Shown piece by piece: positions 1 to 8,830 of a stretch of 42,280 nt of DNA. The DNA comes from an uncultured Aureispira sp. (lineage in GTDB: Bacteria > Bacteroidota > Bacteroidia > Chitinophagales > Saprospiraceae): contig CAJQOX010000039.1 in NCBI GenBank assembly GCA_905480075.1, positions 1 through 42,280 on the forward strand. Direction: 5' to 3'. The translations under genes were made by a program, and so were the position numbers. The notes below the pieces were generated by a model that did not search any database, was not told the DNA's origin, and saw only the letters and a program-made list of their open reading frames with translations. The stretch's first letter is position 1; each line of letters opens with the position of its first letter.

Positions 1-2
1 TC

Positions 3-1433
3 TATATCATTGATGAGGTTCATATGCTCACCCTTTCTGCTTTCAATGCCTTCCTGAAAACACTCGAGGAACCTCCGTCCTATGCTATTTTCATCCTTGC
101 AACGACTGAAAAACACAAAATAATTCCTACTATTCTGTCCAGATGTCAGATTTTTGACTTCAACAGAATTCTCGTAGAAGATATTGTTATGCATTTGCAA
201 CATATTTGCAAAGAGGAAAATATTGAGGCTGAAATTGAAGCCCTGAACATTATTGCCCAAAAAGCAGATGGCGCGCTGAGGGATGCTCTTTCAGTTTTTG
301 ACCGAATTATCAGCTTCTCAGGAAAAAATATCACGTATAAGGATGTCATTGAAAATCTGAACATCCTGGATTACGACTATTACTTCAAAATCACTGATGC
401 TATCATCTCGGAGGACTGCAGCCAACTCTTATTATTGTATGACAAGATATCCCGCAAGGGTTTTAACGGAGATATTTTCATAAACGGCCTGGCAGAACAT
501 TTCCGCAATCTTTTGGTTTGCAAAGATCCACAAACCTTATCTCTGCTCGAAGTCAGCGGTAATATTGAAGATCGTTATCTACAACAAGCCTCCCTGACCC
601 CGCTGTCTCTCATTTTATCGGCTTTAAGTATTGCCAATGATTGTGATATCAACTACAAAATGGCCAGGAACCTACGCCTCCATGTTGAAATGGCCCTGAT
701 AAAAATGGCCTATATACAACGGGCAGGGAAAGTTCAGATTCAACAACTGGCAAGCCCATCCTCTGAAAAAAAAACAGCAGTAGCTAGCATTCCCGACAAA
801 AAAGAGGAAAAAAGGGCGGATAATCAGACAAAAACGCCTGTTAATAAACAAAAAACTGATAATACCCCGACAGATTCCGTCGCTAAACCTGATGTTGAAT
901 TAACCCCTGCTGTCCCCGACCCGGTTCTAATAGAAAAAAAACCAAGTAATTTTGCTGATAAACTTGCAAAAAAATCCAGCTCGGGTTTCCTTTCAAAGGT
1001 TATCAATTCTGTAAAGGAAGAATATGAAAAACCTGCTGAAGAGGCTTTGCCTTTCACTATTGAAAACCTGCAAAAAGTCTGGAATGATTACTGGCAGGCT
1101 ATTGACTCTCAATCAACTCAGATTTTATTCAAAACTGCAGTCCTCTCTGTTTTAGATGAAGAGAATGGAAAAATAAAGGTGATTGCTGCAGGCAACCGGG
1201 CAAAGGATGCTATTCAAAGAGAAAGAACGTTAAAACAAATTTTAATAGATCGGTTTCAGAAAAAAAATCTAGAGTTTCTTGTCGAAATAAACCAGGAAAT
1301 AGCCGAGAAACCCAAACCTAAAAAGCTGCTGCCTCAATCTGACAGAGATAAATATGTTTATTTCCTTCAACTAAATCCACTGCTTAAAGATTTTCAGAAA
1401 AAATTCGAATTGTTGCCTGCGAAAAAAAATTAA
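3..1433 (+). CDS. dnaX: DNA polymerase III subunit gamma/tau, 5'-truncated by window edge
   Basis: This is the C-terminal part of the clamp-loader ATPase that loads the sliding clamp onto primed DNA. The reading frame is already open at base 3, and its first residues are the Walker B box YIIDEVHML; the Walker A site lies outside the window. The internal ATG at base 24 is therefore not the real start. After Walker B come the SRC sensor-1 motif (SRCQIFDF) and the sensor-2 region (LRDALSVFD), typical of bacterial DnaX. A lysine- and proline-rich linker (about residues 245-330) then leads to a globular C-terminal tau-like domain that is poorly conserved between phyla. A small gene follows after 41 bases and may be co-transcribed; no terminator is visible. 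Family assignment is secure; the length of the missing N-terminus cannot be seen. Confidence 0.94.
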   Translation, partial: YIIDEVHMLTLSAFNAFLKTLEEPPSYAIFILATTEKHKIIPTILSRCQIFDFNRILVEDIVMHLQHICKEENIEAEIEALNIIAQKADGALRDALSVFDRIISFSGKNITYKDVIENLNILDYDYYFKITDAIISEDCSQLLLLYDKISRKGFNGDIFINGLAEHFRNLLVCKDPQTLSLLEVSGNIEDRYLQQASLTPLSLILSALSIANDCDINYKMARNLRLHVEMALIKMAYIQRAGKVQIQQLASPSSEKKTAVASIPDKKEEKRADNQTKTPVNKQKTDNTPTDSVAKPDVELTPAVPDPVLIEKKPSNFADKLAKKSSSGFLSKVINSVKEEYEKPAEEALPFTIENLQKVWNDYWQAIDSQSTQILFKTAVLSVLDEENGKIKVIAAGNRAKDAIQRERTLKQILIDRFQKKNLEFLVEINQEIAEKPKPKKLLPQSDRDKYVYFLQLNPLLKDFQKKFELLPAKKN

Positions 1434-1474
1434 TCAATGGCTCTTCATTTTATTACCATAATGCATAACAGATT

Positions 1475-1627
1475 ATGAAAGAAAATAAATCTACTCAAAA
1501 CATTGAGCTCAATCTAAGTTTTGATGAAATAAATATTGTTTTAAAGGCTTTGGGCAGCCTCCCTTTTAATGAGGTTTACGACCTTATCGGTAAAATTCAC
1601 GAGCAGGCAAATGCGCAGGCCAAATAA
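1475..1627 (+). CDS. small conserved-looking protein, 50 aa
   Basis: A 50-codon frame opens at ATG 1475 and ends with TAA at 1625-1627. The peptide has a polar N-terminus (MKENKSTQ), a leucine/isoleucine-rich amphipathic centre (IELNLSFDEINIVLKALG) and a helical end rich in Ala and Gln. The alternation suggests two helices and no membrane segment. It lies 41 bases after dnaX and 13 bases before the next gene, all on the same strand, so an operon is likely. I do not recognise a named family. The balanced composition and tight packing between two real genes support coding, but with so short a frame this is not certain. Confidence 0.6.
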   Translation: MKENKSTQNIELNLSFDEINIVLKALGSLPFNEVYDLIGKIHEQANAQAK

Positions 1628-1640
1628 TACCCGATATTAA

Positions 1641-2156
1641 ATGAACATAGAATTTGAAATATCTGACGATGCTTGCTTCTTGGGCCTTATCAACACCGAA
1701 AGGTATATTTCTTTTGTAGATGAAAACTGGGAATTTGATCAAATCAAAAAACGTATAATAAGAGAAAGTAATAAGGGGCATATTTTATTATGGGGAACTG
1801 AATTACCCAATAACTGGAGGATAAGAGTTTGTGACAAACCCGTAGCTGATAAATTCTTCAAAGAATTTGAAGGAAAAATTAAAGTCTCGCATTCAAAATT
1901 ACACCTGATCAATTATGAATCGCTTAGTTTCGCTGCTCAGTTCGAAGAAGAACAATTGCCGGAAGAAGAACTTGCAGACCTTAACGTGGAGCTGGATAAT
2001 GCCGTGTACGATGTAAAGGTCAGGCAGCTGTTTAACCCAGATGAAGAGGGAATATCAGAGGATATGCTGGGCTTTGAAATCCTGTTGCAAAAAAGCGAAA
2101 AAAAAGGTAAAGGGAAATTAAATAACTTCAAAGAATTGGTATGGTCGCAATATTGA
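1641..2156 (+). CDS. hypothetical protein, 171 aa, acidic
   Basis: This is a soluble, acidic protein without signal peptide or membrane segment. The N-terminal half looks like a compact alpha/beta domain (MNIEFEISDDACFLGLIN) and holds several tryptophans (about residues 30, 51 and 59). The centre is very acidic (EEEQLPEEELADLN), and the C-terminus is lysine-rich and ends in VWSQY. I do not recognise a family. It follows the 50-aa gene after 13 bases and probably belongs to the dnaX transcript. It converges with the lipoprotein gene at 2180 with a gap of only 23 bases and no visible terminator. Codon use matches its neighbours. It is coding with high confidence, but its role is unknown. Confidence 0.8.
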   Translation: MNIEFEISDDACFLGLINTERYISFVDENWEFDQIKKRIIRESNKGHILLWGTELPNNWRIRVCDKPVADKFFKEFEGKIKVSHSKLHLINYESLSFAAQFEEEQLPEEELADLNVELDNAVYDVKVRQLFNPDEEGISEDMLGFEILLQKSEKKGKGKLNNFKELVWSQY

Positions 2157-2179
2157 TTTTTATTCCACTAAAAACCAGC

Positions 2180-2815
2180 TCACTGTTTCCTTTGCCCAAG
2201 ATTGTATATCTCCCTGTATTTCAATAGCAAAACTGGCAATTCTGCTTTTAGCTTTTTACGCACTGCCACGATATCAAATTCTTTTCTTGCTCCTGCACTA
2301 TTCATCTCTTCAAGCATATGTTGTGCTTTGTTCTTACTGTTTTTTGTTAATGGATGTATGCGGTTATTATCGGTAATCTCAACAGTAACTTCAAGAGACT
2401 GATGAAGATATTCATATGATTTCGTATAGTCTTTCTTTCTGAAATAAAATTCTGATAGTTTGAGTAGTGATTGTGGATTGATATATTGATCTGCTGCAAT
2501 TTGGTGATAGATTAATGCAGAATCAATTTTACCCTCGGAAGCATATTGATTGGCAAGATAATAAAAACCATACGAGGCCACATGTAATTCCAGATTATCA
2601 GATGCCATCCTGTCCAGGATCTGCTCTTTATTCAAACTAGCAAATTGAGAAAACATAGACTCATAGCCCGCTTTATCCATAGAGGCTTCCACCTGCATTT
2701 TTAAATTATTATACTTGTTCTTCTCCAACGCTTCCATACTGTAGTTTACGGCTGTATCGCAACTTATTATAAAAAAGCAGTAAAAGATAATTATTAAACG
2801 GGACCTTTGTATCAT
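2180..2815 (-). CDS. putative lipoprotein with TPR/Sel1-like helical repeats, 211 aa
   Basis: The N-terminus has a basic start, a hydrophobic stretch and a lipobox-like end (FIISC, Cys about 19), so the product is probably lipid-anchored in the envelope. The mature part is almost wholly helical. Around residues 95-150 it holds two tetratricopeptide-like units (YGFYYLANQYASEGKIDSA and LLKLSEFYFRKKDYTKSYE) with the usual small/large residue spacing. Such proteins generally mediate protein contacts; no catalytic motif is present. It is transcribed alone on the minus strand, converging with the dnaX unit. The start is the first ATG and gives a good signal sequence. The function is not identifiable. 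Confidence 0.75.
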   Translation of the reverse strand: MIQRSRLIIIFYCFFIISCDTAVNYSMEALEKNKYNNLKMQVEASMDKAGYESMFSQFASLNKEQILDRMASDNLELHVASYGFYYLANQYASEGKIDSALIYHQIAADQYINPQSLLKLSEFYFRKKDYTKSYEYLHQSLEVTVEITDNNRIHPLTKNSKNKAQHMLEEMNSAGARKEFDIVAVRKKLKAELPVLLLKYREIYNLGQRKQ

Positions 2816-2926
2816 TTTTTATCTTATTGGTATTTATTAACTATCCGTTCGTATTCTCCGAGAACCTAATCATTCACATTTATTTAATAAACTGAAATAC
2901 ACTGAAAAAAAGTATACGAAATACCC

Positions 2927-2934
2927 TATTTTTG
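2927..2934 (+). promoter_or_regulatory. candidate Bacteroidota -7 element (TATTTTTG) for pdhC
   Basis: TATTTTTG fits the Bacteroidota primary sigma -7 consensus TAnnTTTG and lies about 140 bases before the E2 gene at 3074. No clear TTTG -33 box is spaced correctly. The six fixed bases of this motif occur by chance about once every 1-2 kb per strand in DNA this AT-rich, so this is a suggestion only. Confidence 0.35.
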
Positions 2935-3073
2935 ATAATTTACAAAATAAAAAATACTTTTATCAGATATTAAGACCAAATAAAGCGATTCAAGTTTACA
3001 ACATTAAAGAATCATTCTTATCTTTATCTCATATTATTAAAAAATCTAAAAAACAACCAAAAATATAACTACA

Positions 3074-4315
3074 ATGGCAAATGTGGTACACATGCCCGCA
3101 CTCAGTGATACTATGGAAGAAGGAACACTGATTGCCTGGCACAAAAAAGTCGGAGAAACTGTAGAATCAGGTGAATTACTAGCAGAAATCGAAACAGACA
3201 AAGCCGTAATGGAGTTTCAGAGCTTTTATGACGGTGTACTTTTGTATATTGGTGTAGAAGAAGGGAATGCTGTGCCTGTAGATGCTGTCATTGCAGTCAT
3301 CGGTGAAAAGGGCGAAGATTTTCAGGCGCTTATCAACGAAAACATTTCTGCTGCGGAATCTACAGATTCCAATCAGGAAAAACCCGATGACGAAATTCTG
3401 GAAACTATTTCTTCTCCGCTCACTAATAACTCTTATAATAATGTCAGCAATGGCAAAATTAAAGCATCGCCCCTCGCAAAGGCAATGGCTAAAGAAGAGG
3501 GTATTGATATCAATACTATCGAGGGTTCAGGTGATGATGGCAGAATAGTAAAAAGAGATATCGAAGATTATCTGAAAAAACCGAAAACCTTAGCTCCTTC
3601 AATCATCGAACCTTCAATTGCTTCTGATTCAGAAGGCGATTTTGAAGATGTTCCTGCCAGTCAAATGCGTAAGGTAATTGCCCGTCGGTTGGGAGAAAGT
3701 AAATTTTCTGCCCCGCACTTCTACCTGACTATGGAAATTTGCATGGACAAATTGATGAAAACCCGCAAACAAGTCAAAGAACTTACCGAAACAAAAATTT
3801 CTTATAATGACTTTATTGTTAAAGCAGTGTCTAAGTCTCTTAAAGAAAATAAATCCATCAATGCCTCTTGGCTTGGAGATCGGATCCGCTATTATAATTA
3901 TGTAAATATTGGTGTTGCTGTTGCTATGGATGAAGGCCTTGTTGTTCCTGTTGTCAAAAACTCCGATACCAAATCCCTCTCTCAAATAGCAACCGAAATC
4001 CGGGAACTCGCAGGTCGGGCCCGTGAAAGAAAACTATCTCCTGAGGAAATGACTGGTAATACTTTTACTATTTCCAACCTGGGAATGTTCGGAATTGATG
4101 AATTTACAGCTATAATTAATCCGCCTGATGCCTGTATCCTTGCCGTAGGTGGTATTTCTCCTCGTTTAGTTATGATTGATGGAGAAGTAAAGGAATCTCA
4201 TTTCATGAAAGTTACTTTATCCTGCGACCACCGTGTCGTTGATGGTGCTTCCGGTGCAAAGTTTTTGAATACACTGAAAGATATTCTGGAAGAACCTATG
4301 AGATTAATTATCTAA
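3074..4315 (+). CDS. pdhC: dihydrolipoamide acetyltransferase, E2 of pyruvate dehydrogenase complex
   Basis: E2 core enzyme: it transfers the acetyl group from lipoamide to CoA, linking glycolysis to the TCA cycle in the cytoplasm. The domain order is classical. A single lipoyl domain (residues 1-78) carries the lipoyl lysine K43 in ETDKAVM. A linker follows, then the peripheral-subunit-binding domain (about 127-166, ASPLAKAMAKEEGID). The catalytic acyltransferase domain (about 190-413) has the active-site motif HRVVDG, with His386 and Asp390. N-terminal MANVVHMPALSDTMEEGT is typical of the pyruvate type, not the 2-oxoglutarate type. No E1 or E3 gene is adjacent. A strong terminator follows at 4341, so the gene is probably monocistronic. 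At 413 residues the length is normal for a one-lipoyl E2. Confidence 0.93.
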   Translation: MANVVHMPALSDTMEEGTLIAWHKKVGETVESGELLAEIETDKAVMEFQSFYDGVLLYIGVEEGNAVPVDAVIAVIGEKGEDFQALINENISAAESTDSNQEKPDDEILETISSPLTNNSYNNVSNGKIKASPLAKAMAKEEGIDINTIEGSGDDGRIVKRDIEDYLKKPKTLAPSIIEPSIASDSEGDFEDVPASQMRKVIARRLGESKFSAPHFYLTMEICMDKLMKTRKQVKELTETKISYNDFIVKAVSKSLKENKSINASWLGDRIRYYNYVNIGVAVAMDEGLVVPVVKNSDTKSLSQIATEIRELAGRARERKLSPEEMTGNTFTISNLGMFGIDEFTAIINPPDACILAVGGISPRLVMIDGEVKESHFMKVTLSCDHRVVDGASGAKFLNTLKDILEEPMRLII

Positions 4316-4340
4316 TCAGGTTTAACTTTAAAATATTTCT

Positions 4341-4378
4341 GAGGATTATACTTTATTGTTATAATCCTCTTTTTTTTT
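4341..4378 (+). terminator. intrinsic terminator after pdhC
   Basis: A perfect 10-bp inverted repeat (GAGGATTATA / TATAATCCTC) with a 9-base loop is followed directly by nine T residues. It ends the pdhC transcript 26 bases after the stop codon. The next start codon (4391) lies only 12 bases beyond the T tract. Confidence 0.9.
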
Positions 4379-4390
4379 ACTTTTACTGAT

Positions 4391-5218
4391 ATGCCTACAC
4401 TTTTTACTTTCATTATCTTTGCAATCATTGCGGCCACTGACCTCTTTGCTCAGGGAACCTACTTTCCTTCCGATTCTTTAAGTAATAATGATATTATCCT
4501 TTATGAAATTAATGAAAAACATACTAATACCTACATCTTTAACTCGACAATAGATCAAGACAGCGTCTTCCTGGTAATTCCTCCGGAATTACCCTTGGGT
4601 TATTTTGAAGCTTATTACTATAATGATACGAACAGGATTGCACTCCTTTACTACAATAATGGTGTTCATTCCTACTGTCAACAGTTTTATGCTGATGGTA
4701 GTATGAAATCCGACAGCGAATACAACAAATTTGGTGACCTGCATGGCTTACATGTCATTTTCGACAGAAAAGGGGAGGAAGTCTGGCATGCTGAATATTA
4801 TTTCGGAGAGCTGGAAAGGGAGTATAATTATGAATTCCTTGAAATTGAAAACGCTACAATTTTGCTTTTAAAAAACAAACAGGCTTTTGGAACTTATACT
4901 TTTACTCCTACCCCCTCAAGGGCTCGGAGAGATAAAATAATTTTAAGGGAAAACAAAAGTTTTACTTATCGGAATACAAAGAATAATTGTCACTATTGCA
5001 ATAGTTATGAAGGGAAATGGGTAAATTCCGGCAATTATATCATTCTGACACCAGACAAGAGTGATATCTGGAGAACCCCCGATAGAAAATTTGCAATTAC
5101 CGCTTCTCCTCAGCTAACAAATCTTAAACTTATAGAAGTAAAAGATTGGGGGGTAGAATGGTACAACTCAGAATACAGAAAAACAAAAAAAAATGTTTCC
5201 TTAAGCAAAATTAAATAA
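4391..5218 (+). CDS. secreted MORN/YwqK-like repeat protein, 275 aa
   Basis: A clean N-terminal signal peptide (residues 1-21, ending LFAQ) indicates export. Residues about 75-140 contain short aromatic-rich beta units such as YYNNGVHSYCQQFYADGS and HGLHVIFDRKGEEVWHAEYY. This is the pattern of MORN/YwqK-type repeats, which serve as protein or membrane contact scaffolds. The C-terminal third has two close cysteines (NNCHYCNSYEGKW) and resembles a small beta lipocalin-like fold, but that is only an impression. The gene starts just after the pdhC terminator and is followed after 16 bases by a DUF3592 membrane protein, probably in the same transcript. No enzyme motif is seen. Confidence 0.7.
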   Translation: MPTLFTFIIFAIIAATDLFAQGTYFPSDSLSNNDIILYEINEKHTNTYIFNSTIDQDSVFLVIPPELPLGYFEAYYYNDTNRIALLYYNNGVHSYCQQFYADGSMKSDSEYNKFGDLHGLHVIFDRKGEEVWHAEYYFGELEREYNYEFLEIENATILLLKNKQAFGTYTFTPTPSRARRDKIILRENKSFTYRNTKNNCHYCNSYEGKWVNSGNYIILTPDKSDIWRTPDRKFAITASPQLTNLKLIEVKDWGVEWYNSEYRKTKKNVSLSKIK

Positions 5219-5234
5219 CTTATAATTTATCCTT

Positions 5235-5768
5235 ATGAAAAGTTTTATGATTCCTTTCATCATTGTCTTTTTTATCTCATCTATCTTTATTGTCTTAGGG
5301 GTTTGGCTTTTATCTGCTAATACTGATTTGATTGAAAACGGCATAAAAACAGAGGGTAAAATAACAGCTATGGTCAGAAAAACCGACTCTGAAGGAAGTA
5401 AAATGTGGCACCCTGTAGTTGAATTCACAACAAACAATGGTATACAATTCTCGAAGGAAATGATTTTTGGCACAAGCCCTCCTGCTTATGAAACCGGTGA
5501 TGCTGTTGAAGTCCTTTATTATGCGGGCAACCCTGATTCTGCTGTAATCAACTCCTATTTTCAAATGTATGTTTTTCCCTGGATTTTCATCGCGGTCGGA
5601 ATATTTATTGAATGTATCATGGTAATAGTTTATATTATTAAGAAAAGAACAAGCCGTAATTTAACCCCTGAGACTTCTGTAAATAATTCAGCAGCTGATA
5701 CTGAAAATGAATCTCTATATGACAAGAAAGCTGATAAGGATAAGGAAAACCCTTTCCTCTTAGACTGA
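5235..5768 (+). CDS. DUF3592 family membrane protein, 177 aa
   Basis: Two hydrophobic segments (residues about 5-27 and 113-137) flank a beta-rich domain of about 80 residues containing GIKTEGKI, HPVVEFTTNNG and the DAVEVLYYAGNPDSAVI stretch characteristic of DUF3592. The C-terminal tail is long, charged and acidic (EDs and Ks, about 140-177). Both ends of the protein probably face the cytoplasm, with the beta domain outside. DUF3592 proteins have no established biochemical role. The gene lies 16 bases after the MORN-like gene on the same strand, so the two are probably co-expressed in the envelope. Confidence 0.8.
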   Translation: MKSFMIPFIIVFFISSIFIVLGVWLLSANTDLIENGIKTEGKITAMVRKTDSEGSKMWHPVVEFTTNNGIQFSKEMIFGTSPPAYETGDAVEVLYYAGNPDSAVINSYFQMYVFPWIFIAVGIFIECIMVIVYIIKKRTSRNLTPETSVNNSAADTENESLYDKKADKDKENPFLLD

Positions 5769-5856
5769 AACTATATATTTCTTTTAATTTCAATTAGTTT
5801 ATTATTCAATTGCCATCTATTTACAGAACTTCCACTTTTATAACAAAAAACTTTGT

Positions 5857-5864
5857 TACATTTG
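5857..5864 (+). promoter_or_regulatory. candidate -7 element (TACATTTG) for cinA
   Basis: TACATTTG is an exact TAnnTTTG match about 95 bases before the cinA start, with a weak TTTT box 17 bases upstream. It lies in an intergenic region at a sensible distance. It is supported by position and motif only. Confidence 0.4.
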
Positions 5865-5956
5865 TTGACACATCGAAGAAAAAATAATATCCTGATTGCA
5901 GTTTTTATTAATCTGCATCAAACATTTATTTCAGGTAAAACTACAAGTTTATAATA

Positions 5957-7207
5957 ATGAAAGCAACAATAATCAATATAGGAGACGAACTACTAATAGG
6001 ACAAATAGTTAATACAAATGCCTCTTGGATGGCCCACAAGCTCAACCGTCACGGCATTGCCGTCGATAAAATCCTCGCAATTGCAGATACCAAGGATGCG
6101 ATTTTCAGTGCCCTTGACCAATCAATTCCTGATTCAACAGTAATTCTTATTACCGGTGGACTGGGGCCCACTAAAGATGATATTACAAAGAGTACCCTCG
6201 CTGAATACTTCAATATGGATGTTAAGTTTCATCAGCCGAGTTTTGATAATATAAAGCAACTTTTTGCTCAGTATGGCAGGGTGGCTGACGAAAAATATGA
6301 AATGCAGGCCGAAATGCCTGTCGGTGCAAGAATTTTAATAAATAAAACAGGTACCGCTTCAGGAATGTGGTTTGAACACAAAGGGAAATACATCATTTCC
6401 ATACCGGGGGTTCCCCGAGAAGTCAGGTACCTGATGAAATATGAAATATTGCCTAAACTGATACTTGAACTCGACACTCCGGCTATTTTGCACAGAACGA
6501 TCAACCTCACCGGAAAGGGAGAAACTCATTTATCCGAATTGCTTCAGGATTTCGAAAAAGGTTTGCCTTCTAATATCAAACTGGCTTATCTCCCTGAACC
6601 GGTTATGGGTATGGTCAGACTCAGACTGACTGCCGTTGGAAATGACGCGATGGTTCTCGAGACTCAGCTGGACCACCACGTCCGTAAACTGATCCCTCTC
6701 CTCGGGAGTATGGTGTTTGGGGAAGGTAAGGAAACTCTGGAATCTGTTGTAGGAAAATTACTAACTAAAGAGGGCTATACCCTTGGAACTGCCGAAAGTT
6801 GTACAGGTGGTATAGTAGCTCATAAAATCACTTCCGTTTCTGGTAGTTCAGCCTATTTTGAAAGCAGCGTTGTAGCGTATTCTAATGAATCCAAAGTAAA
6901 TTTGCTTGGGGTAAAACCTGAAACCCTTGTAGATTATGGCGCCGTCAGCGAACAGTGTGTTACCGAGATGGCAAAAGGTACTCAAAAACTTTTAGGTGTA
7001 AACTGTGTTATTGCGGTCACAGGAGTGGCTGGCCCTACTGGTGGCAGTCCCGAAAAACCGGTGGGTACGGTCTGGATTGCGGTCACCAAGAATGATGATA
7101 TTTATACTAAAAAAGTGCATTTAGGCAAAGAACGTATGCAGAATATAGAACAGACTTCTACTATTGCCCTTAATCTGCTTCGCCGCTTCCTTATTAATGA
7201 TTTATAA
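5957..7207 (+). CDS. cinA: CinA family nicotinamide-nucleotide amidase / damage-inducible protein
   Basis: A two-domain CinA of standard length (416 aa). Residues 1-170 form a MoCF-like domain starting with the IINIGDELLIGQI motif and holding TGGLGPTKDD (about 68-77); in this family that domain carries ADP-ribose pyrophosphatase activity. The C-terminal domain (about 260-416) contains the GTAESCTGG motif (Ser281, Cys282), followed by SVSGSSAYF and AVTGVAGPTGG, the signature of the amidase that converts NMN to nicotinate mononucleotide in pyridine nucleotide recycling. The enzyme is cytoplasmic. The gene stands alone between the DUF3592 gene and a second E2 gene. In other bacteria it is sometimes induced with recA, but no recA or lexA site is seen here. 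Confidence 0.93.
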   Translation: MKATIINIGDELLIGQIVNTNASWMAHKLNRHGIAVDKILAIADTKDAIFSALDQSIPDSTVILITGGLGPTKDDITKSTLAEYFNMDVKFHQPSFDNIKQLFAQYGRVADEKYEMQAEMPVGARILINKTGTASGMWFEHKGKYIISIPGVPREVRYLMKYEILPKLILELDTPAILHRTINLTGKGETHLSELLQDFEKGLPSNIKLAYLPEPVMGMVRLRLTAVGNDAMVLETQLDHHVRKLIPLLGSMVFGEGKETLESVVGKLLTKEGYTLGTAESCTGGIVAHKITSVSGSSAYFESSVVAYSNESKVNLLGVKPETLVDYGAVSEQCVTEMAKGTQKLLGVNCVIAVTGVAGPTGGSPEKPVGTVWIAVTKNDDIYTKKVHLGKERMQNIEQTSTIALNLLRRFLINDL

Positions 7208-7387
7208 GGCTCACAGCTCACAGAACAATATATTATTCCGAACTTGCTCCTTTTAATAAGTAAAAAAACAAGAAAATTGGGACTTTTTGGCTTTTCATAA
7301 AATATGACATAGCTTTCTTCTGCCTTTACTTCTTGGTACTTCATTGAAAAATCAACCGGTTTATTCGTGTAAATCCCTTTCTTTTTG

Positions 7388-7395
7388 TACTTTTG
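7388..7395 (+). promoter_or_regulatory. candidate -7 element (TACTTTTG) for the second E2 gene
   Basis: TACTTTTG matches TAnnTTTG and lies 70 bases before the ATG at 7466, in a pyrimidine-rich leader. No good -33 TTTG is spaced at the usual distance. It is suggestive only. Confidence 0.38.
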
Positions 7396-7465
7396 CAGTC
7401 AATTATGAATGTATCATGTTTGTAAGGTGAAAATTCAGTATTAACAGCAAAACAATAAATTCACT

Positions 7466-8767
7466 ATGGCTAAGGTAGAACTTATAATGCCCAAATTGGG
7501 AGAAAGTGTAATAGAAGCAACCATTCTTACTTGGGAAAAACAAGTCGGGGAAATGATTGAAATGGATGAAAATGTAGTAGTGATTGCTACCGACAAAGTA
7601 GATACTGAAGTCCCTTCCCCTTTTGAAGGAAAATTAATTGAAATTTTATTTCACGAAGGAGATACTGTTGCTGTAAACACTCCTATTGCTATTATTGAAA
7701 CGGATAGCGAAGAAGGTGAAGTTGCTTCTACTGAACAAGTGGAAAATATTACTAAAACGGTAAAACAAACAGCGCCTCAAAATAACGGAAAAGCAGTTGA
7801 AACGGCTACTGCTGTCCTTAATACTTCTAAAGCCAAAAGATTCTATTCTCCTTTGGTCAAAAGCATCGCAAAAGAAGAGGGAATAGGGCTTGCGGAACTT
7901 GAAACTGTCAAAGGTACTGGAAAAAACGCAAGAGTGACAAAAAGCGACATGTTGTCCTATCTGAAAAAAAGAGGGGTAGCACCTGTGCAGATTGAACCTT
8001 CAAAAACCCAAACTCCCGCTGTTCAACAATTCAAAACTCCTCCCGTTGATAAATCTGGAAATGTGGAAATTATTGAAATGGATAGAATGCGTCGCATGAT
8101 AGCCGACCATATGGTCATGTCTAAGCATGTTTCGCCTCATGTAACTTCCTTTGTGGAATGTGATGTCACTAATCTGGTTAACTGGAGAAACAAAGTCAAA
8201 AAACCATTTATGGATCGCGAGGGAGAGAAAATTACTTTCACTCCTATTTTTGTGGAAGCAGTTGTCAAGGCCCTTAAGGATTTTCCTATGGTGAATGTTG
8301 CCGTCGATGGCAAAAATATCGTGAGATACAAGGACATTAACATTGGAATGGCTGCAGCTTTACCTTCAGGAAATTTAATCGTTCCGGTTATTAAAAATGC
8401 CGAAACATTAAGCATGACTGGTCTGGCTAAAAAAGTCAATGACCTGGCAAGCAGAGCAAGAAATAACAAATTGAAACCTGACGAGATCCAAGGGGGTACT
8501 TTCACTCTTACCAATGTAGGTACTTTCGGTAATGTGATGGGAACGCCTATCATCAATCAGCCTCAGGTTGCTATTATGGCAACAGGGGCTATCAGAAAAA
8601 AACCTGCCGTCCTGGAAACAGAATTCGGTGATGTGATCGCAATACGTCAAATGATGTTTTTATCCCTTTCTTATGACCACAGAGTCGTGGACGGAATGAT
8701 GGGGGGCTCTTTTTTAAGAAGGGTTGCTGATTATCTTGAACAATTTGATGATAAACGAACTTTGTAG
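7466..8767 (+). CDS. 2-oxoacid dehydrogenase E2 (branched-chain or 2-oxoglutarate type)
   Basis: This is a second dihydrolipoamide acyltransferase. It has a lipoyl domain at 1-78 with lipoyl Lys44 in ATDKVDTEV, where the KVDTEV context points to branched-chain or 2-oxoglutarate complexes instead of pyruvate. A Gln/Pro-rich linker leads to a peripheral-subunit-binding domain (about 126-168, YSPLVKSIAKEEGIG) and a catalytic domain with DHRVVDG, with His405 and Asp409. It uses CoA as acyl acceptor in the cytoplasm. Which acyl group it carries cannot be settled without the E1 partner, which is not in the window. A perfect terminator follows, so it is probably monocistronic. It is clearly a different subfamily from the pdhC at 3074. 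Confidence 0.9.
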   Translation: MAKVELIMPKLGESVIEATILTWEKQVGEMIEMDENVVVIATDKVDTEVPSPFEGKLIEILFHEGDTVAVNTPIAIIETDSEEGEVASTEQVENITKTVKQTAPQNNGKAVETATAVLNTSKAKRFYSPLVKSIAKEEGIGLAELETVKGTGKNARVTKSDMLSYLKKRGVAPVQIEPSKTQTPAVQQFKTPPVDKSGNVEIIEMDRMRRMIADHMVMSKHVSPHVTSFVECDVTNLVNWRNKVKKPFMDREGEKITFTPIFVEAVVKALKDFPMVNVAVDGKNIVRYKDINIGMAAALPSGNLIVPVIKNAETLSMTGLAKKVNDLASRARNNKLKPDEIQGGTFTLTNVGTFGNVMGTPIINQPQVAIMATGAIRKKPAVLETEFGDVIAIRQMMFLSLSYDHRVVDGMMGGSFLRRVADYLEQFDDKRTL

Positions 8768-8791
8768 TTTTTGTAGAAAACGTTGAGGAAA

Positions 8792-8830
8792 AGCGATAAT
8801 GTCTTTATGATATTATCGCTTTTTGTTTTT
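8792..8830 (+). terminator. intrinsic terminator after second E2 gene
   Basis: A perfect 9-bp stem (AGCGATAAT / ATTATCGCT) with an 11-base loop is followed by TTTTGTTTTT, starting 25 bases after the stop codon. Confidence 0.9.
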
